64,000 nucleotides of DNA from WHSW01 sp963821345 (GCA_963821345.1 CAWGDM010000001.1:682001-746000), one strand, 5' to 3'; positions 26,223-35,356 are shown, numbered from the stretch's first letter. Numbers and translations are program-made. The notes: generated from the letters alone by a model not told the origin.

Positions 26223-26991
26223 ACTGCTCGGGCTGCTCGAGGTTGCTGACGTGACCGCTGCCGGGGATCACGACGAGCTTCGTGTCCGGGATCGCCTGCT
26301 CGAATTGGTGCGCGACGCTGAGCGGGGAACGTGCGTCCAGTTCGCCCCAGATCAACATGGTCGGCACGGCGATCGTGGGGAGGAGGTCGCGCTGGTCGGT
26401 CTCGGCCATCACGAACAGCTCGATCCCGAGGCTCTGTGGTCGGACGTCGCCCGCGATCCGCTCGAGCAGCGGTACGAACTCGGCCGGTGGGTCGCCGGCG
26501 AACAGCCCGGGAAGGGTGGGATCGAACTCCTCGGTCGGCGTGGCGAGCATCTCCTGCGCGCCCGCGACCCGGGCACGCACCTCGCTGTCGGGCAACGACC
26601 CCTTCCAACCCGCGTAGCTACCGGCGAGGATCAGGGTCTCCACCAGGTCGGGGTGAAGGCGGTAGAGCTCCTGCGCGACGGTCCCGCCCCAGGAGAGGCC
26701 GGCGACGTGCGCCGGCCCGAGCGCGAGCACGTCAATCAGCGCCGCGAGGCAGTTCGCGTAGTCCGCCAGGCCGAAGTCCCCAGGCACATCCGAGGAGCGA
26801 CCCGCCCCGGGCTCGTCCCAGGCGACGACCGTGAACTCGTCGGCGAGGGCGGCTAGCTGCGGCTGCCAGATGCGGCCGTCAGCGCCGGCGCCGTGCACGA
26901 AGATCAGCGGCGGCCCGTCGCCGACGCGCTCGTAGGCGATCTCGAGCCCATTCGCCCGGACGACCTCCACCGCCGCAGCATAGAGGCACAT
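26164..26991 (-). CDS. Alpha/beta-fold hydrolase
   Basis: A 275-residue hydrolase with a full triad set: oxyanion motif FVHGAGADGRIW, nucleophile GLSWGG, acid near WGELDARSPL, His in IPGSGHVSNLEQP. The start at 26991 (MCLYAAAVEVV) is chosen because the fold begins at VRANGLEIAYERVG; a later in-frame GTG is also possible. It overlaps the methyltransferase gene tail-to-tail by 59 bp. Confidence 0.85.
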   Translation of the reverse strand: MCLYAAAVEVVRANGLEIAYERVGDGPPLIFVHGAGADGRIWQPQLAALADEFTVVAWDEPGAGRSSDVPGDFGLADYANCLAALIDVLALGPAHVAGLSWGGTVAQELYRLHPDLVETLILAGSYAGWKGSLPDSEVRARVAGAQEMLATPTEEFDPTLPGLFAGDPPAEFVPLLERIAGDVRPQSLGIELFVMAETDQRDLLPTIAVPTMLIWGELDARSPLSVAHQFEQAIPDTKLVVIPGSGHVSNLEQPEQFNQAVREFCGASGRSARRT

Positions 26992-27005
26992 GCGAGCCGA
27001 ACCCT

Positions 27006-28022
27006 CTATTCGAACCTGATCGATTCGACGATCTGCTGGACTTCCCGCTCGAGGCCGAAGCCATACCCCTTGGTTGTCTCGGCTTCGATGAAGAGGCGCG
27101 TACCGTGCACATCGACGATCCATACCCTGATCGTGTCGCCCACGCCCGTCTTCAGCCAATTCGCACCGCCGATCCCGGCTCGCCAGGTGTAGAAGAACCC
27201 CGGGTTGCAGCCGACGTTCTTGCGAACGGTGAGCGCCACGTGCTTCGCGGGGCGCTCGCCCAGGGTGACGTTCGAGGGCCCTGTGAGGAGCTTGGTGCCG
27301 GGCGCCGTCGACACTGCGGCCGCGAGATCGGCGGCCGATGAACCCACCGGCAGGCTCAGCAGACGGGCGCACGGATCGGCGTAGTCGCCGTCGGGAAAGC
27401 TCGTCCAAAAGATGATCGCCTCTGCGTCTTGTGGCCCCGACATGGACTTGTTGATCGAGATCGGCCCTCGGGCGGACTTGTCGGTCGTGAGGCTGGAGTG
27501 CCTTTCCCACCATCCTTCGTCGCCGGGGGTGAAGTGCCCAACCGGCACCCCGAAGGAGAACGGAACGCCCTGCTCGGTCACCGTGTGCCTTGCGACGGGA
27601 CGATCCTCGGCGTTTTCGGGATCGGCCTCGACCGGAGCCCCCTCGCCACCGAAGTGGACCTTGATCACAATCCTCGATGACGCCCCCGGTAGGTTCGTGC
27701 ACACCTCATAGCCGCCGGTCGCGCCTTCCGGTCCCATGCACCGCCATTGATACGGGAGCCTGTTGTATGCAACGCGGTGCATCAGGCGCCGCGCCTGGCG
27801 ACACGAAATGTCGCCTTCAACCACCGTGAGCCCTCGGCGCTCAGCGATGCCGCAGAACTTGTTATCGGCGGGATCGGCGGCGAGCTCGTCGTATGGGTTG
27901 CCGTCATCCGTGTTCTCGATCGCGGATGCTGCGGAGGTCTCGTTGTCGTCGCCTCCTCCGCAAGCGACCAGCCCGAACGCACCGAGTGCCAGCAGCGAGA
28001 GCGGTAATGCGAGCTTGTTCAT
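27006..28022 (-). CDS. Lipoprotein, unknown function
   Basis: A 338-residue protein with a lipoprotein signal (MNKLALPLSLLALGAFGLVA then Cys-Gly-Gly-Gly). The lipobox LVAC places the lipidated Cys near residue 21. The mature part begins acidic (DDNETSAASAIENTDDG) and contains several cysteines. No family is recognised. Its leader and the upstream 30 bp are almost identical to those of the next gene upstream (28019-28516), while the mature parts differ. It is probably anchored outside the cytoplasmic membrane. Confidence 0.75.
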   Translation of the reverse strand: MNKLALPLSLLALGAFGLVACGGGDDNETSAASAIENTDDGNPYDELAADPADNKFCGIAERRGLTVVEGDISCRQARRLMHRVAYNRLPYQWRCMGPEGATGGYEVCTNLPGASSRIVIKVHFGGEGAPVEADPENAEDRPVARHTVTEQGVPFSFGVPVGHFTPGDEGWWERHSSLTTDKSARGPISINKSMSGPQDAEAIIFWTSFPDGDYADPCARLLSLPVGSSAADLAAAVSTAPGTKLLTGPSNVTLGERPAKHVALTVRKNVGCNPGFFYTWRAGIGGANWLKTGVGDTIRVWIVDVHGTRLFIEAETTKGYGFGLEREVQQIVESIRFE

Positions 28023-28051
28023 CCGCGTCCTCCGAGGTCGATTGTCGAATG
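27947..28051. repeat. Direct repeat copy 1: lipoprotein leader and 5' region
   Basis: About 100 bp covering the signal-peptide codons and the ribosome-site region of the lipoprotein gene at 27006. It is nearly identical to 28443-28547 (one difference in the leader codons, one base inserted upstream). The homology ends a few codons after the lipidated Cys. Confidence 0.85.
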
Positions 28052-28516
28052 ACTTCTTGTGATCTTCTTGACCCACCTTTCCGTGAGGTACCAGGGCGCC
28101 GGTCCTTCGAACCCCACCGACTCGCCGTTGGAGAACTCCGCCGTGGCGTCGTGGCCCTCGATAACAACCCGCTCGACTGTCGCGTCGGCAAACGACTGCC
28201 GAAACTCCGCCGACGGCGGCGTGCAGTTCTCGATCGGTCGGTGGCCGACGCGTTCGCAGCCCATCCGCTCGCCCGCCGGCTGCCCCATGTAGCGCCATGC
28301 CGAGGGCGGCCAGCCCCCCGCTGCGAACAGCGCTGCCCAGTCGTTGGCCTTCTGCTCGATCCTCTCCTCAGTACTGAGCCGGTTGTTGTTATCCGCCTCG
28401 CTCGCGGGCGCTGCGGTGGCCTCTGCGGTGACCTGCTCGTCGTCGCCTCCTCCGCAGGCGACCAGCCCGAACGCACCGAGTGCCAGCAGCGAGAGCGGTA
28501 ATGCGAGCTTGTTCAT
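28019..28516 (-). CDS. Lipoprotein, unknown function
   Basis: A 165-residue lipoprotein with the same leader as the protein at 27006 (MNKLALPLSLLALGAFGLVA then Cys), followed by a different, Ala/Glu-rich mature part (EQVTAEATAAPASEADNNN) and an uncharacterised domain of about 110 residues with a conserved-looking WRYMGQPAGERMGC. Its stop codon overlaps the start codon of the next lipoprotein gene by 4 bp. It is divergent from the SARP-type regulator at 28627. Confidence 0.75.
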   Translation of the reverse strand: MNKLALPLSLLALGAFGLVACGGGDDEQVTAEATAAPASEADNNNRLSTEERIEQKANDWAALFAAGGWPPSAWRYMGQPAGERMGCERVGHRPIENCTPPSAEFRQSFADATVERVVIEGHDATAEFSNGESVGFEGPAPWYLTERWVKKITRSHSTIDLGGRG

Positions 28517-28547
28517 CCGCGTCCTCCGAGGATCGATTGTCGAATCC
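28443..28547. repeat. Direct repeat copy 2: lipoprotein leader and 5' region
   Basis: Partner of 27947-28051. The identity includes the AGGACGCGG sequence before the ATG and GATTGTCGAAT further upstream, so promoter-proximal and signal-peptide sequence were copied together. Confidence 0.85.
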
Positions 28548-28564
28548 GATGATCGACGCGGTCC

Positions 28565-28585
28565 GTTTCAGATCTGTTTCAGACC
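28565..28585 (+). promoter_or_regulatory. 11-bp-spaced direct repeat upstream of SARP gene (candidate SARP operator)
   Basis: GTTTCAGATC at 28565 and GTTTCAGACC at 28576 are direct repeats with an 11-bp period, 42 bp before the ATG of the regulator gene. SARP-type regulators are known to bind heptamer direct repeats with 11-bp spacing near the -35 region. Autoregulation is inferred. Confidence 0.5.
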
Positions 28586-28626
28586 AGCAACACAGCTGTT
28601 AGCGTGCGGACCGGGAGGCCAGCCAG

Positions 28627-30225
28627 ATGGAGTTCCGGATCCTGGGACCGCTAGAGGTGTGGGACGGCGGCGGCGAGGTTTCCCTGGGCGGCCGCAAACC
28701 GCGTGCGCTTCTCGCCCTGCTCCTCCTCCACCCCAACGAGGTGCTGTCCGCTGACCGGCTGATCGACGAGCTGTGGGGCGAGGACTCGCCCGAGCGCGCC
28801 GCCGCCGCACTGCGAGTCAACGTTTCGCGCCTTCGCAAGGCGCTTGCGCAGGATGTGCTGGAAACCAGATCGCCGGGCTATGTGATCAGGGTCGAGTCCG
28901 ACGACCTCGATCTCGACCGATTCGAGCGGCTGGTGGATGAAGCGAGGGGTTTGCTCGCACGCGGCCTGCCGGCCAACGCGTCGGAGCGGCTGCGCGAGGC
29001 GCTGTCGCTGTGGAGGGGCCCGGCGCTCGCGGACTTCGCCTACGAGAGCTTCGCCCAGGCGGCGATCGTCCGGCTCGAGGAGATCAGGCTGACAGCGGTC
29101 GAGCTTCGAATCGAGGCCGACCTCGCACTCGGCCGCCATGACGAGCTGGTCGGCGAGCTCGAGTCGCTGGTCGCCGAGCACCCGCTCCGCGAACGTCTGA
29201 GGGGTCAGCTGATGACCGCGCTGTACCGGTCGGGTCGGCAGGCGGAGGCCCTGGACGCCTACAGGGATGCGCGCCGAGCCCTCGTCGACGGGCTCGGGAT
29301 CGAGCCGAGTGTCGCGCTCCAGGAGCTGGAGCGGGCGATCCTTCGGCAGGCGCCGGCGTTGAACCTGCCCGCGGCGGCGCCCGCGTCGGGCGAGGCCGCG
29401 GAGCGGTCGATTCTCGTCGCGATCACGCACGAGACGCGCGTCGACGCGCTGCTCGCGGTTGCCGAGCGGCTTGTCCGAGACCCACCTCGCGTCATCGTCC
29501 TGGCCAGGCTCGTCTCGGACGCGGCCGAGCTTCGGTCGGCGTCAGCCTGGCTCGAAGAGCGCCGGTCCGCACTCCAAGCGCGCGGTGTCCTGGCCCGCGC
29601 GGCCTCGTTCACGTCGACGGCGCCAGGCGAGGAGCTGGCTCGGCTCGCCACCGAGCTCGACGTCGATCTGCTGCTCGCCGAGGCCCCCGACGAGCTCCTG
29701 GCCGACGGAGCTCCCGACGAGCGGCTCACCGCCGTACTCGCGGAGACGCCGTGCGACGTGGCGCTGCTCGCCGCTCGCGACGCGACGCCCGCGGGCCCCG
29801 TCCTCGTCCCCTTCGGAGGAGCGGAGCACGACTGGGCGGCGGTCGAGCTCGGCGCGTGGTTCGCGCGCGCCGAGGATGTGCCGCTCCGACTCGCGGGTGC
29901 GGCAGCCATGCCGGAGCACGGCAGACGCGACGCGAGCCGCCTGCTTTCGCACGGCGCGCTCGCGGTCCAACGGGTCCTGGGCATCTCGGCGGAGCCGCTG
30001 TTGGCCCCGCCGGGCGAGGAGGGCATGCTGGAGGCGAGCCGCGACGCCGGTCTGGTCGTCGTCGGGCTGTCGACGAGGTGGCACCGCGAGGGGCTTGGCC
30101 CGGCCCGCCTCAGACTCGCCAGAGAGGCCACCCCGCCGACGCTGCTCGTCCGGCGCGGTCTACGCCCCGGAGGCCTCGCTCCGACGCCCGCACTCACGCG
30201 CTTCACCTGGTCGATTCGCCCTTGA
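28627..30225 (+). CDS. SARP/AfsR-type transcriptional regulator (winged helix plus BTAD) with C-terminal USP-like region
   Basis: A 532-residue protein. An N-terminal OmpR-type winged helix (EFRILGPLEVWDGGGEVSLG through SRLRKALAQDV, residues 1-85) is followed by the bacterial transcriptional activation domain (about 95-240, DLDRFERLVDEARGLL, LIEPSVALQELERAIL-type end). The remaining 280 residues are two alpha/beta segments that resemble universal-stress-protein folds (SILVAITHETRVDALL, GPVLVPFGGAEHDW). NB-ARC and TPR parts of classical AfsR are missing. GGGAGG precedes the ATG by 9 bp. It is convergent with a Ser/Thr kinase gene. Confidence 0.87.
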   Translation: MEFRILGPLEVWDGGGEVSLGGRKPRALLALLLLHPNEVLSADRLIDELWGEDSPERAAAALRVNVSRLRKALAQDVLETRSPGYVIRVESDDLDLDRFERLVDEARGLLARGLPANASERLREALSLWRGPALADFAYESFAQAAIVRLEEIRLTAVELRIEADLALGRHDELVGELESLVAEHPLRERLRGQLMTALYRSGRQAEALDAYRDARRALVDGLGIEPSVALQELERAILRQAPALNLPAAAPASGEAAERSILVAITHETRVDALLAVAERLVRDPPRVIVLARLVSDAAELRSASAWLEERRSALQARGVLARAASFTSTAPGEELARLATELDVDLLLAEAPDELLADGAPDERLTAVLAETPCDVALLAARDATPAGPVLVPFGGAEHDWAAVELGAWFARAEDVPLRLAGAAAMPEHGRRDASRLLSHGALAVQRVLGISAEPLLAPPGEEGMLEASRDAGLVVVGLSTRWHREGLGPARLRLAREATPPTLLVRRGLRPGGLAPTPALTRFTWSIRP

Positions 30226-30232
30226 GTCGGGC

Positions 30233-33200
30233 TCAGGTCGCGCAGGCCGGCTCGTACGGTCGCCCTGGGAGGAACTCCTCCCACTCCTCGGGCGTCAGTG
30301 TGCGGTTCGCGAGCGCGCAGGCACGTCGCGCCCACGACTTCGGGTCGACGTCCCAGATTGCTCCACGGCCGTCCGCGGCGGTCATCAACAGCTCGCGTCC
30401 GTCTGGAGACAGGTCGACGTCCGCCCGCCGACTCCCGGCCGTGAGCGTCGGTCCGATCCGGGCTCCGGTGGCAAGGTCCCAAAGCGAGGCGACGGGGGCG
30501 AAGCCGGAGACGGCAAGGATTCGGCCGTCGGGGCTGAAGTCGAGCGTCTTCGCGCCGGCACTACCCTGATCGAGCTCACGGATGAGCTTCCCGCTACGGA
30601 CGTCCCAGACGCGCACGATCGGGTCGTCCAACCCCCCCGTCGCAAGAGCTCGACCGTCGGGGCTGAACGCGATCGCTTCGCCTGCGTACGTCGATTTGCC
30701 CTCGACCGGCAGCGTGGTGATCCGCGAGTCCTCGGCGACGTTCCAGACCTCCGCCGTGCCTCCCCGCTCGTGGACGAAACCGAGCGTCGACCCGGTTGGG
30801 CCGAAGGCGACGTCTCCCACACCCACGCCGAGCGCAATCGTGTCGAGCGGTTCTCCGGTTGTGACCTTCCAGAGGTCCACGCCGGAGGGGCCGGCCGTGG
30901 CGAGGGTCTTGCCGTCGGCGCTGAAGCTGACGCCTTGGACGGCTCCCAGTCCGACCGTGAACGGCCCTCGGAGCAGTGATCGGCTCTCGACGTCCCAGAG
31001 CGTCGCCTGACCCTCGACGGTCACGGCCGCGAGCGTTCGCCCGTCGGGAGCGAAGGCGAGTGAAAAGACCTCACCGGCGGTCTCCAAGAGGGGCGGGCCC
31101 ACGGGGGCCAGGTCCGTCGCATCCCAGAGCCTGATGCCCCGCTTGTTGAGACCGAGCGCAAGAAGCCGTCCGTCGGGACTGAAGCTCCCGGGGTGTCCGT
31201 CATAACCGTTGGCGGCCCGGTCATGCGTGAAGGTAAAGCGCCTCCCGATCCCGCGGTCGCCGCCGAGGTCCCACGCGATCGCCGTCCCGTCGTGACTCAC
31301 CGTGTAGAGCGTCCTCCCGTTGGGGCTGAAGACCGGCTGCTGCACGGCACCCGAGTGTCCGTGCAGCGTCTCGCGGCGGGTCGCCGACTCGGCATCCCAG
31401 AGCGCGACCGTCCCGTCGAGGCTGGTCGAGACCACGGTCTCGCCGTCCGGGCTGAAGAGCAGCCAACTCGGAGCCCCGTCGAGCGCGCCGGCCGCCGCCC
31501 GCACCGCTCCGCTGCGCGTGTCGACCAGCTGGATGCCGCGGTCGATGCCGACGGCAACGGTGCCCGCGTCCGGGCTCAGCGCGAGCGCATGCTGACCCGT
31601 GCCGATCCTCAGCCGCCTGGTCGGCGTGCCGCTGCGGATATCCCACCACACGAGCTCGTCTTCGTCCGTCGCGATGACCACCGAGCGGCCGTCCGGCATG
31701 AGCGCGAAACCGGGCGATTGATAGTAGGAACCGACATAGTCGCCGTCGAACCCTTTCGGCTCAAACGGAGTACCGGTCGCAGCCAGGGTGGCGGGATCCC
31801 GCACACTGATCGAATCGTGTTGGGACGAGCCCGTAACGACGATGACGAGCTGCGATCCGTCTCTGGTGAAGGCGATCCGGCTAACCCGGTCGTCATCATT
31901 GCCTTCCAAACCACTCTCGGAGACGCGCGCCGCTGCCAGTTGCTCTCGGGTGCGCGCGTCGATCAGGCGCAGAAAGCCCTGCCCGCCGAACGCAACCGTC
32001 TCGCCATCGGGGCTGTAGGCGACGCTTTCCACCTGGTCCGTCACCGGGAGCGGCTTGCCGATCCGCTCGTAGGTCCGGGCGTCGAAGAAGAGCAGCCCGG
32101 TGGCATCGCCGACCACAAGCGTCATCCCGTCGGGGCTGACCGCGATCGCGCGGAGAATGTCGTCCTGTCCGTGCATGACCCCGGTCACCGCGGGTGCGCG
32201 TAGGAGGGTGGCGAGCAAGTAACTGCGCGTCTGGGGTGAGTCGTCGATCGCAACCGCCTGGCGGGCGAGCAGCAGCGAACGGTCGAGGTCCTCCTCGACC
32301 AGCCCCTGCGCGCCGAGGCGCTGAGCGAGCTGGGAAGTCTCCGCGTCGCGCGCCTCGCCGCGCTGGATGAGGGCGAACACGGCTCCCGCGAGGGCCACGG
32401 CCAGCAGGACCGCGACCCCGGCGAGCAGCGCGCGAAGTCGCCGGTTCGTGCGCCGGGCCCGTTTCGTCTCCTGCTCGGCGAGCTCGCGGCTCTCGGTGAC
32501 GAACTCGCGCTCGAGCTCGTTCAGGTCGAGCGCGTGATCGGCGGTCCACTCGAGCGCCGCAGCGAGGCGAGCGCCGCGATAGAGCTCGCCCTGATCGCGC
32601 CCTTCCGCCGCCCATTCGGTCGCCGCTTGGGTGAGGTTGTGGCGAAGCCGGCGTCCTTCGGTGTCCTCGTCGATCCAGTCGCGCAGGCGCGGCCATTCGC
32701 GCAGCAGCGCCTCGTGGGCGACCTCGACGGAGCCCTCGCCGACGGTGACGAGGCGGCTGTCGGCCAGCGTCGCGAGCACGTCGGCGACGTCCTCGTTGCG
32801 CTCCAGGTCGAGCTCGGCGAGTGGAGCGCGGCGGCGCACCGGGACGTCCCCCTCGCCCTCGCCGACCAGGCGCAGCATGATCGCGCGCACGAGCTGCTTG
32901 CGCCCGTCGGGGATGCGACCGTAGGTGCCCTCGGCCAGCCGCGCGACGGCACCGTGAACGCCGCCGGACTCGCGATAGGCAGCGAGGGTGAGCGCGTTGT
33001 CATCTCGCTTCTGCCAGAGCTCGAGCAGGGCAGTGGACAGCAGTGGCAGCGCTCCCGGCTCGCCCTCCACGTCGTCGACCAGCGCGTCGGCCAGCTCCGG
33101 CTCCACCCGCAGCCCCACTCGCCCGGCGGGCAGCTCGACGACACGCCGCAACTCCGAGGCCTGCATCGGCCCAACGAGCACGTGGTTCGCACCCAGCAGC

Positions 33201-34735
33201 TCGGCAAGTCCCGGGTAAGCGGCGAATCGCCCGTAGAAGTCTGCGCGAAGGGCGACGATTACGACGGCTCGACCCTCTGGATCAGCCGCTGCGCGAGCAA
33301 GGGTGGCGGAGAACGCAGTGCGCTCGGCTTCGGAGCGGCAGGCGGTGAACAGCTCCTCGAGCTGGTCGACGGCGAGCAGAAGCCGCTCGTCGTCGGACAG
33401 CGCGTCGAGCGCCTCGGCGAGGGGATCCCTCGCTCCCGAGACGAGCGCGCGACGAAGCTCGTCCAGCGGCCGGTCGCAGGGGCGTAGCAGCAGCCGGCGC
33501 CACCGCTCGCTGCCCGGCAGGACCCCTGCGGCGAGGGCGGGAAGAAGACCGGCGCGGACGAGCGACGACTTGCCGCTGCCCGACGGGCCGACGATGCCGA
33601 GGAAGCCGACGCCGACGAGGCGGGCGACGAGCTCGGCGACGAGCCGCTCGCGGCCGAAGAAGTACTCCGCGTCCACCGGCTCGAAGCTCGCGAGACCCTT
33701 GAACGGGCAGATGCCCTCAGTCGACACACGGGCTGGGGTGACCGGACCCGCGAGGGTCCGCGCCTGCTCGCGCACGAGCTGTAGGTCGATCACCTTGCCG
33801 GCCAACTCGGCCTCGACCTCGCTCAGGTCGCTTCTGCCGCCGGCGGCACGCGAGGCGACATCGACGAGCACGCGGCTCGCCTCGTCGACCGCGACCGCGA
33901 GCCCCGCCCGGGCGAGCTCTCCGCAGCTCGCGTAGCGCCGCTCCGGCTCCTTCGCCAGCGCCCGGGCGATCACGGCGTCGAGCGCCACCGGCAACTCCGG
34001 CCGTTGTTCGCTCGGCGTCGGCGGTTCGGTCTCGAGGTGGGCGAACACGACCGCCGTGTCCGAGTCACGTCGAAACGGTGGCTGCCCGACCAGACACTCG
34101 TAGAGCACGCAGCCGAGTGAGTAGACGTCCGCCCGCCCATCGATCTCCTCACCCGCGATCTGCTCGGGTGCGACGTAGTCGATTGTGCCCATCAGCTGGC
34201 CGTACTCGCCGTTCCCGCTTTCCTCGGAGACGCGTTTCGTGAGCCCGAAGTCCGCCAGGTAGACATGGTCCGAGCCGTCGGGACGCGCGCCCGTGTCGAG
34301 CAGCACGTTCGAGGGCTTCACGTCGCGATGCACGAGGCCCCGCGCATGGGCCGCATCCAGGGCGCTCCCCACCTGCGCGCAGATGCCGATCGCCGCCCCC
34401 GGGTCCAAGCGGCCGCGTTGGAGCCGCACCTTCAGGTCACACCCCTCGACGTAGCGCATCGCAATGAAGAGCAGGTCGTCGGTCGTCCCAGCCTCGTAGA
34501 TCGGGACGATGTTCGGATGGTCGATCGACGCGGCCAACTCCGACTCGCGCAGGAAGCGGTCACGGAATGATTCGTCCTCGGCGAGGCCGGGCGCAAGCAG
34601 CTTCAGCGCAACGTTCCGCTTGAGCCGCAGATCCTCGGCCAGGTAGACGACGCTCATGCCGCCGAAGCCCAGCAGCGACTCGATCCGGTAGCCGGCGACC
34701 TTGGTGCCGACCCGCAGATCGTGGCTCACTTGCAC
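30233..34735 (-). CDS. Ser/Thr protein kinase - STAND NTPase - WD40 repeat protein
   Basis: A 1500-residue signalling protein. The kinase (about 12-275) has a glycine loop GFGGMSVVY, Lys45, HRDVKPSN with Asp138, and DFG at 162-164. A novel-STAND (nSTAND1) NTPase follows: CPFKGLASFEP near 343 and P-loop GPSGSGKSS at 383-391. A membrane helix lies around 768-795 (LLAGVAVLLAVALAGAVFAL). The C-terminus (about 830-1490) contains many WD40 repeats (FSPDGRTL, VRVWDVRSGK types). It is probably membrane-bound, with the repeat propeller outside or as a docking surface. It ends 7 bp from the SARP gene, a possible AfsK/AfsR-like partner. GTG start at 34735. Confidence 0.92.
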   Translation of the reverse strand: MQVSHDLRVGTKVAGYRIESLLGFGGMSVVYLAEDLRLKRNVALKLLAPGLAEDESFRDRFLRESELAASIDHPNIVPIYEAGTTDDLLFIAMRYVEGCDLKVRLQRGRLDPGAAIGICAQVGSALDAAHARGLVHRDVKPSNVLLDTGARPDGSDHVYLADFGLTKRVSEESGNGEYGQLMGTIDYVAPEQIAGEEIDGRADVYSLGCVLYECLVGQPPFRRDSDTAVVFAHLETEPPTPSEQRPELPVALDAVIARALAKEPERRYASCGELARAGLAVAVDEASRVLVDVASRAAGGRSDLSEVEAELAGKVIDLQLVREQARTLAGPVTPARVSTEGICPFKGLASFEPVDAEYFFGRERLVAELVARLVGVGFLGIVGPSGSGKSSLVRAGLLPALAAGVLPGSERWRRLLLRPCDRPLDELRRALVSGARDPLAEALDALSDDERLLLAVDQLEELFTACRSEAERTAFSATLARAAADPEGRAVVIVALRADFYGRFAAYPGLAELLGANHVLVGPMQASELRRVVELPAGRVGLRVEPELADALVDDVEGEPGALPLLSTALLELWQKRDDNALTLAAYRESGGVHGAVARLAEGTYGRIPDGRKQLVRAIMLRLVGEGEGDVPVRRRAPLAELDLERNEDVADVLATLADSRLVTVGEGSVEVAHEALLREWPRLRDWIDEDTEGRRLRHNLTQAATEWAAEGRDQGELYRGARLAAALEWTADHALDLNELEREFVTESRELAEQETKRARRTNRRLRALLAGVAVLLAVALAGAVFALIQRGEARDAETSQLAQRLGAQGLVEEDLDRSLLLARQAVAIDDSPQTRSYLLATLLRAPAVTGVMHGQDDILRAIAVSPDGMTLVVGDATGLLFFDARTYERIGKPLPVTDQVESVAYSPDGETVAFGGQGFLRLIDARTREQLAAARVSESGLEGNDDDRVSRIAFTRDGSQLVIVVTGSSQHDSISVRDPATLAATGTPFEPKGFDGDYVGSYYQSPGFALMPDGRSVVIATDEDELVWWDIRSGTPTRRLRIGTGQHALALSPDAGTVAVGIDRGIQLVDTRSGAVRAAAGALDGAPSWLLFSPDGETVVSTSLDGTVALWDAESATRRETLHGHSGAVQQPVFSPNGRTLYTVSHDGTAIAWDLGGDRGIGRRFTFTHDRAANGYDGHPGSFSPDGRLLALGLNKRGIRLWDATDLAPVGPPLLETAGEVFSLAFAPDGRTLAAVTVEGQATLWDVESRSLLRGPFTVGLGAVQGVSFSADGKTLATAGPSGVDLWKVTTGEPLDTIALGVGVGDVAFGPTGSTLGFVHERGGTAEVWNVAEDSRITTLPVEGKSTYAGEAIAFSPDGRALATGGLDDPIVRVWDVRSGKLIRELDQGSAGAKTLDFSPDGRILAVSGFAPVASLWDLATGARIGPTLTAGSRRADVDLSPDGRELLMTAADGRGAIWDVDPKSWARRACALANRTLTPEEWEEFLPGRPYEPACAT

Positions 34736-34867
34736 GGGCGCATCCTCGCTTTCTGGGACCTGCGGGAACGATAAGCGGACTTGGGAGATCTGCGCAGACC
34801 GCAGTTACAGCCCGGTTTCAGGCTCGTAACGGGTGTCGTCCGCCCGAGGTGCGCTCGGCCGGCTCCG

Positions 34868-34903
34868 CGAGGGCGGCACCGCCCGGAGGCGGCGCTGCCC
34901 TCG
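34868..34903 (-). terminator. Stem-loop downstream of 34916-35245
   Basis: CGAGGGCGGC (34868-34877) pairs with GCTGCCCTCG (34894-34903) with one G-U pair, 12 bp beyond the stop codon of the minus-strand gene. No T-tract is visible. Confidence 0.5.
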
Positions 34904-34915
34904 AAGGTGACGCGG

Positions 34916-35245
34916 TCAGCCGGTCAACGGATCGCGGCGGTCGCCGCGCCTGGTGATCGCGACGGCACCCGCGCCGAGACCGATCAGCGTGAGCATCCCG
35001 GCCGCGCCAATCCCTGCGTCGCCCCAGTCGAAGCCGGTCGAGGACGTCGCCTGCGTCGCGTGGACCGCGACCGCGTGCTGAGCCTCGGCGCCGCTGCTCG
35101 GCCCCAGGCCGCCGTTCACCCCGGCCGGTGCCTCGGCGACGGCCGGCATCTGCTCGTCGATCGGCATCGCGCCCGCGCTCGGCGCCATGATCGCTGCGGT
35201 GGCGAGGACCGCGGCGAGGGTCGCTTTCTTTGTGGTACTGGACAT
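34916..35245 (-). CDS. Small secreted, C-terminally membrane-anchored protein (WGDA-type)
   Basis: A 109-residue protein with a signal peptide (TLAAVLATAAIMAPSAGA), an Ala-rich outside part, the motif FDWGDAGIGAAG, a C-terminal membrane helix and a basic end (ITRRGDRRDP). It is a paralogue in layout of 8643-8990. AAGGAGG lies 7 bp before ATG 35245. The LuxR-type regulator at 35357 is immediately upstream on the same strand. Confidence 0.72.
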   Translation of the reverse strand: MSSTTKKATLAAVLATAAIMAPSAGAMPIDEQMPAVAEAPAGVNGGLGPSSGAEAQHAVAVHATQATSSTGFDWGDAGIGAAGMLTLIGLGAGAVAITRRGDRRDPLTG

Positions 35246-35356
35246 CAGTTGCCTCCTTGTGACGGCGATTGATGGACGTCGGCATGCCGCCAAGACTGCG
35301 CGCTCGCGAGCGCGCGCGCATCGGGAACGTTCCCTATGTTTGGCCGTGTCGGTTCC

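Noticed and set aside
31193..32203. Long plus-strand open frames opposite the kinase gene (31193-32203, 32534-33487)
   Set aside because: Shadow frames of a GC-rich gene; the minus strand carries clear kinase, STAND and WD40 motifs throughout.
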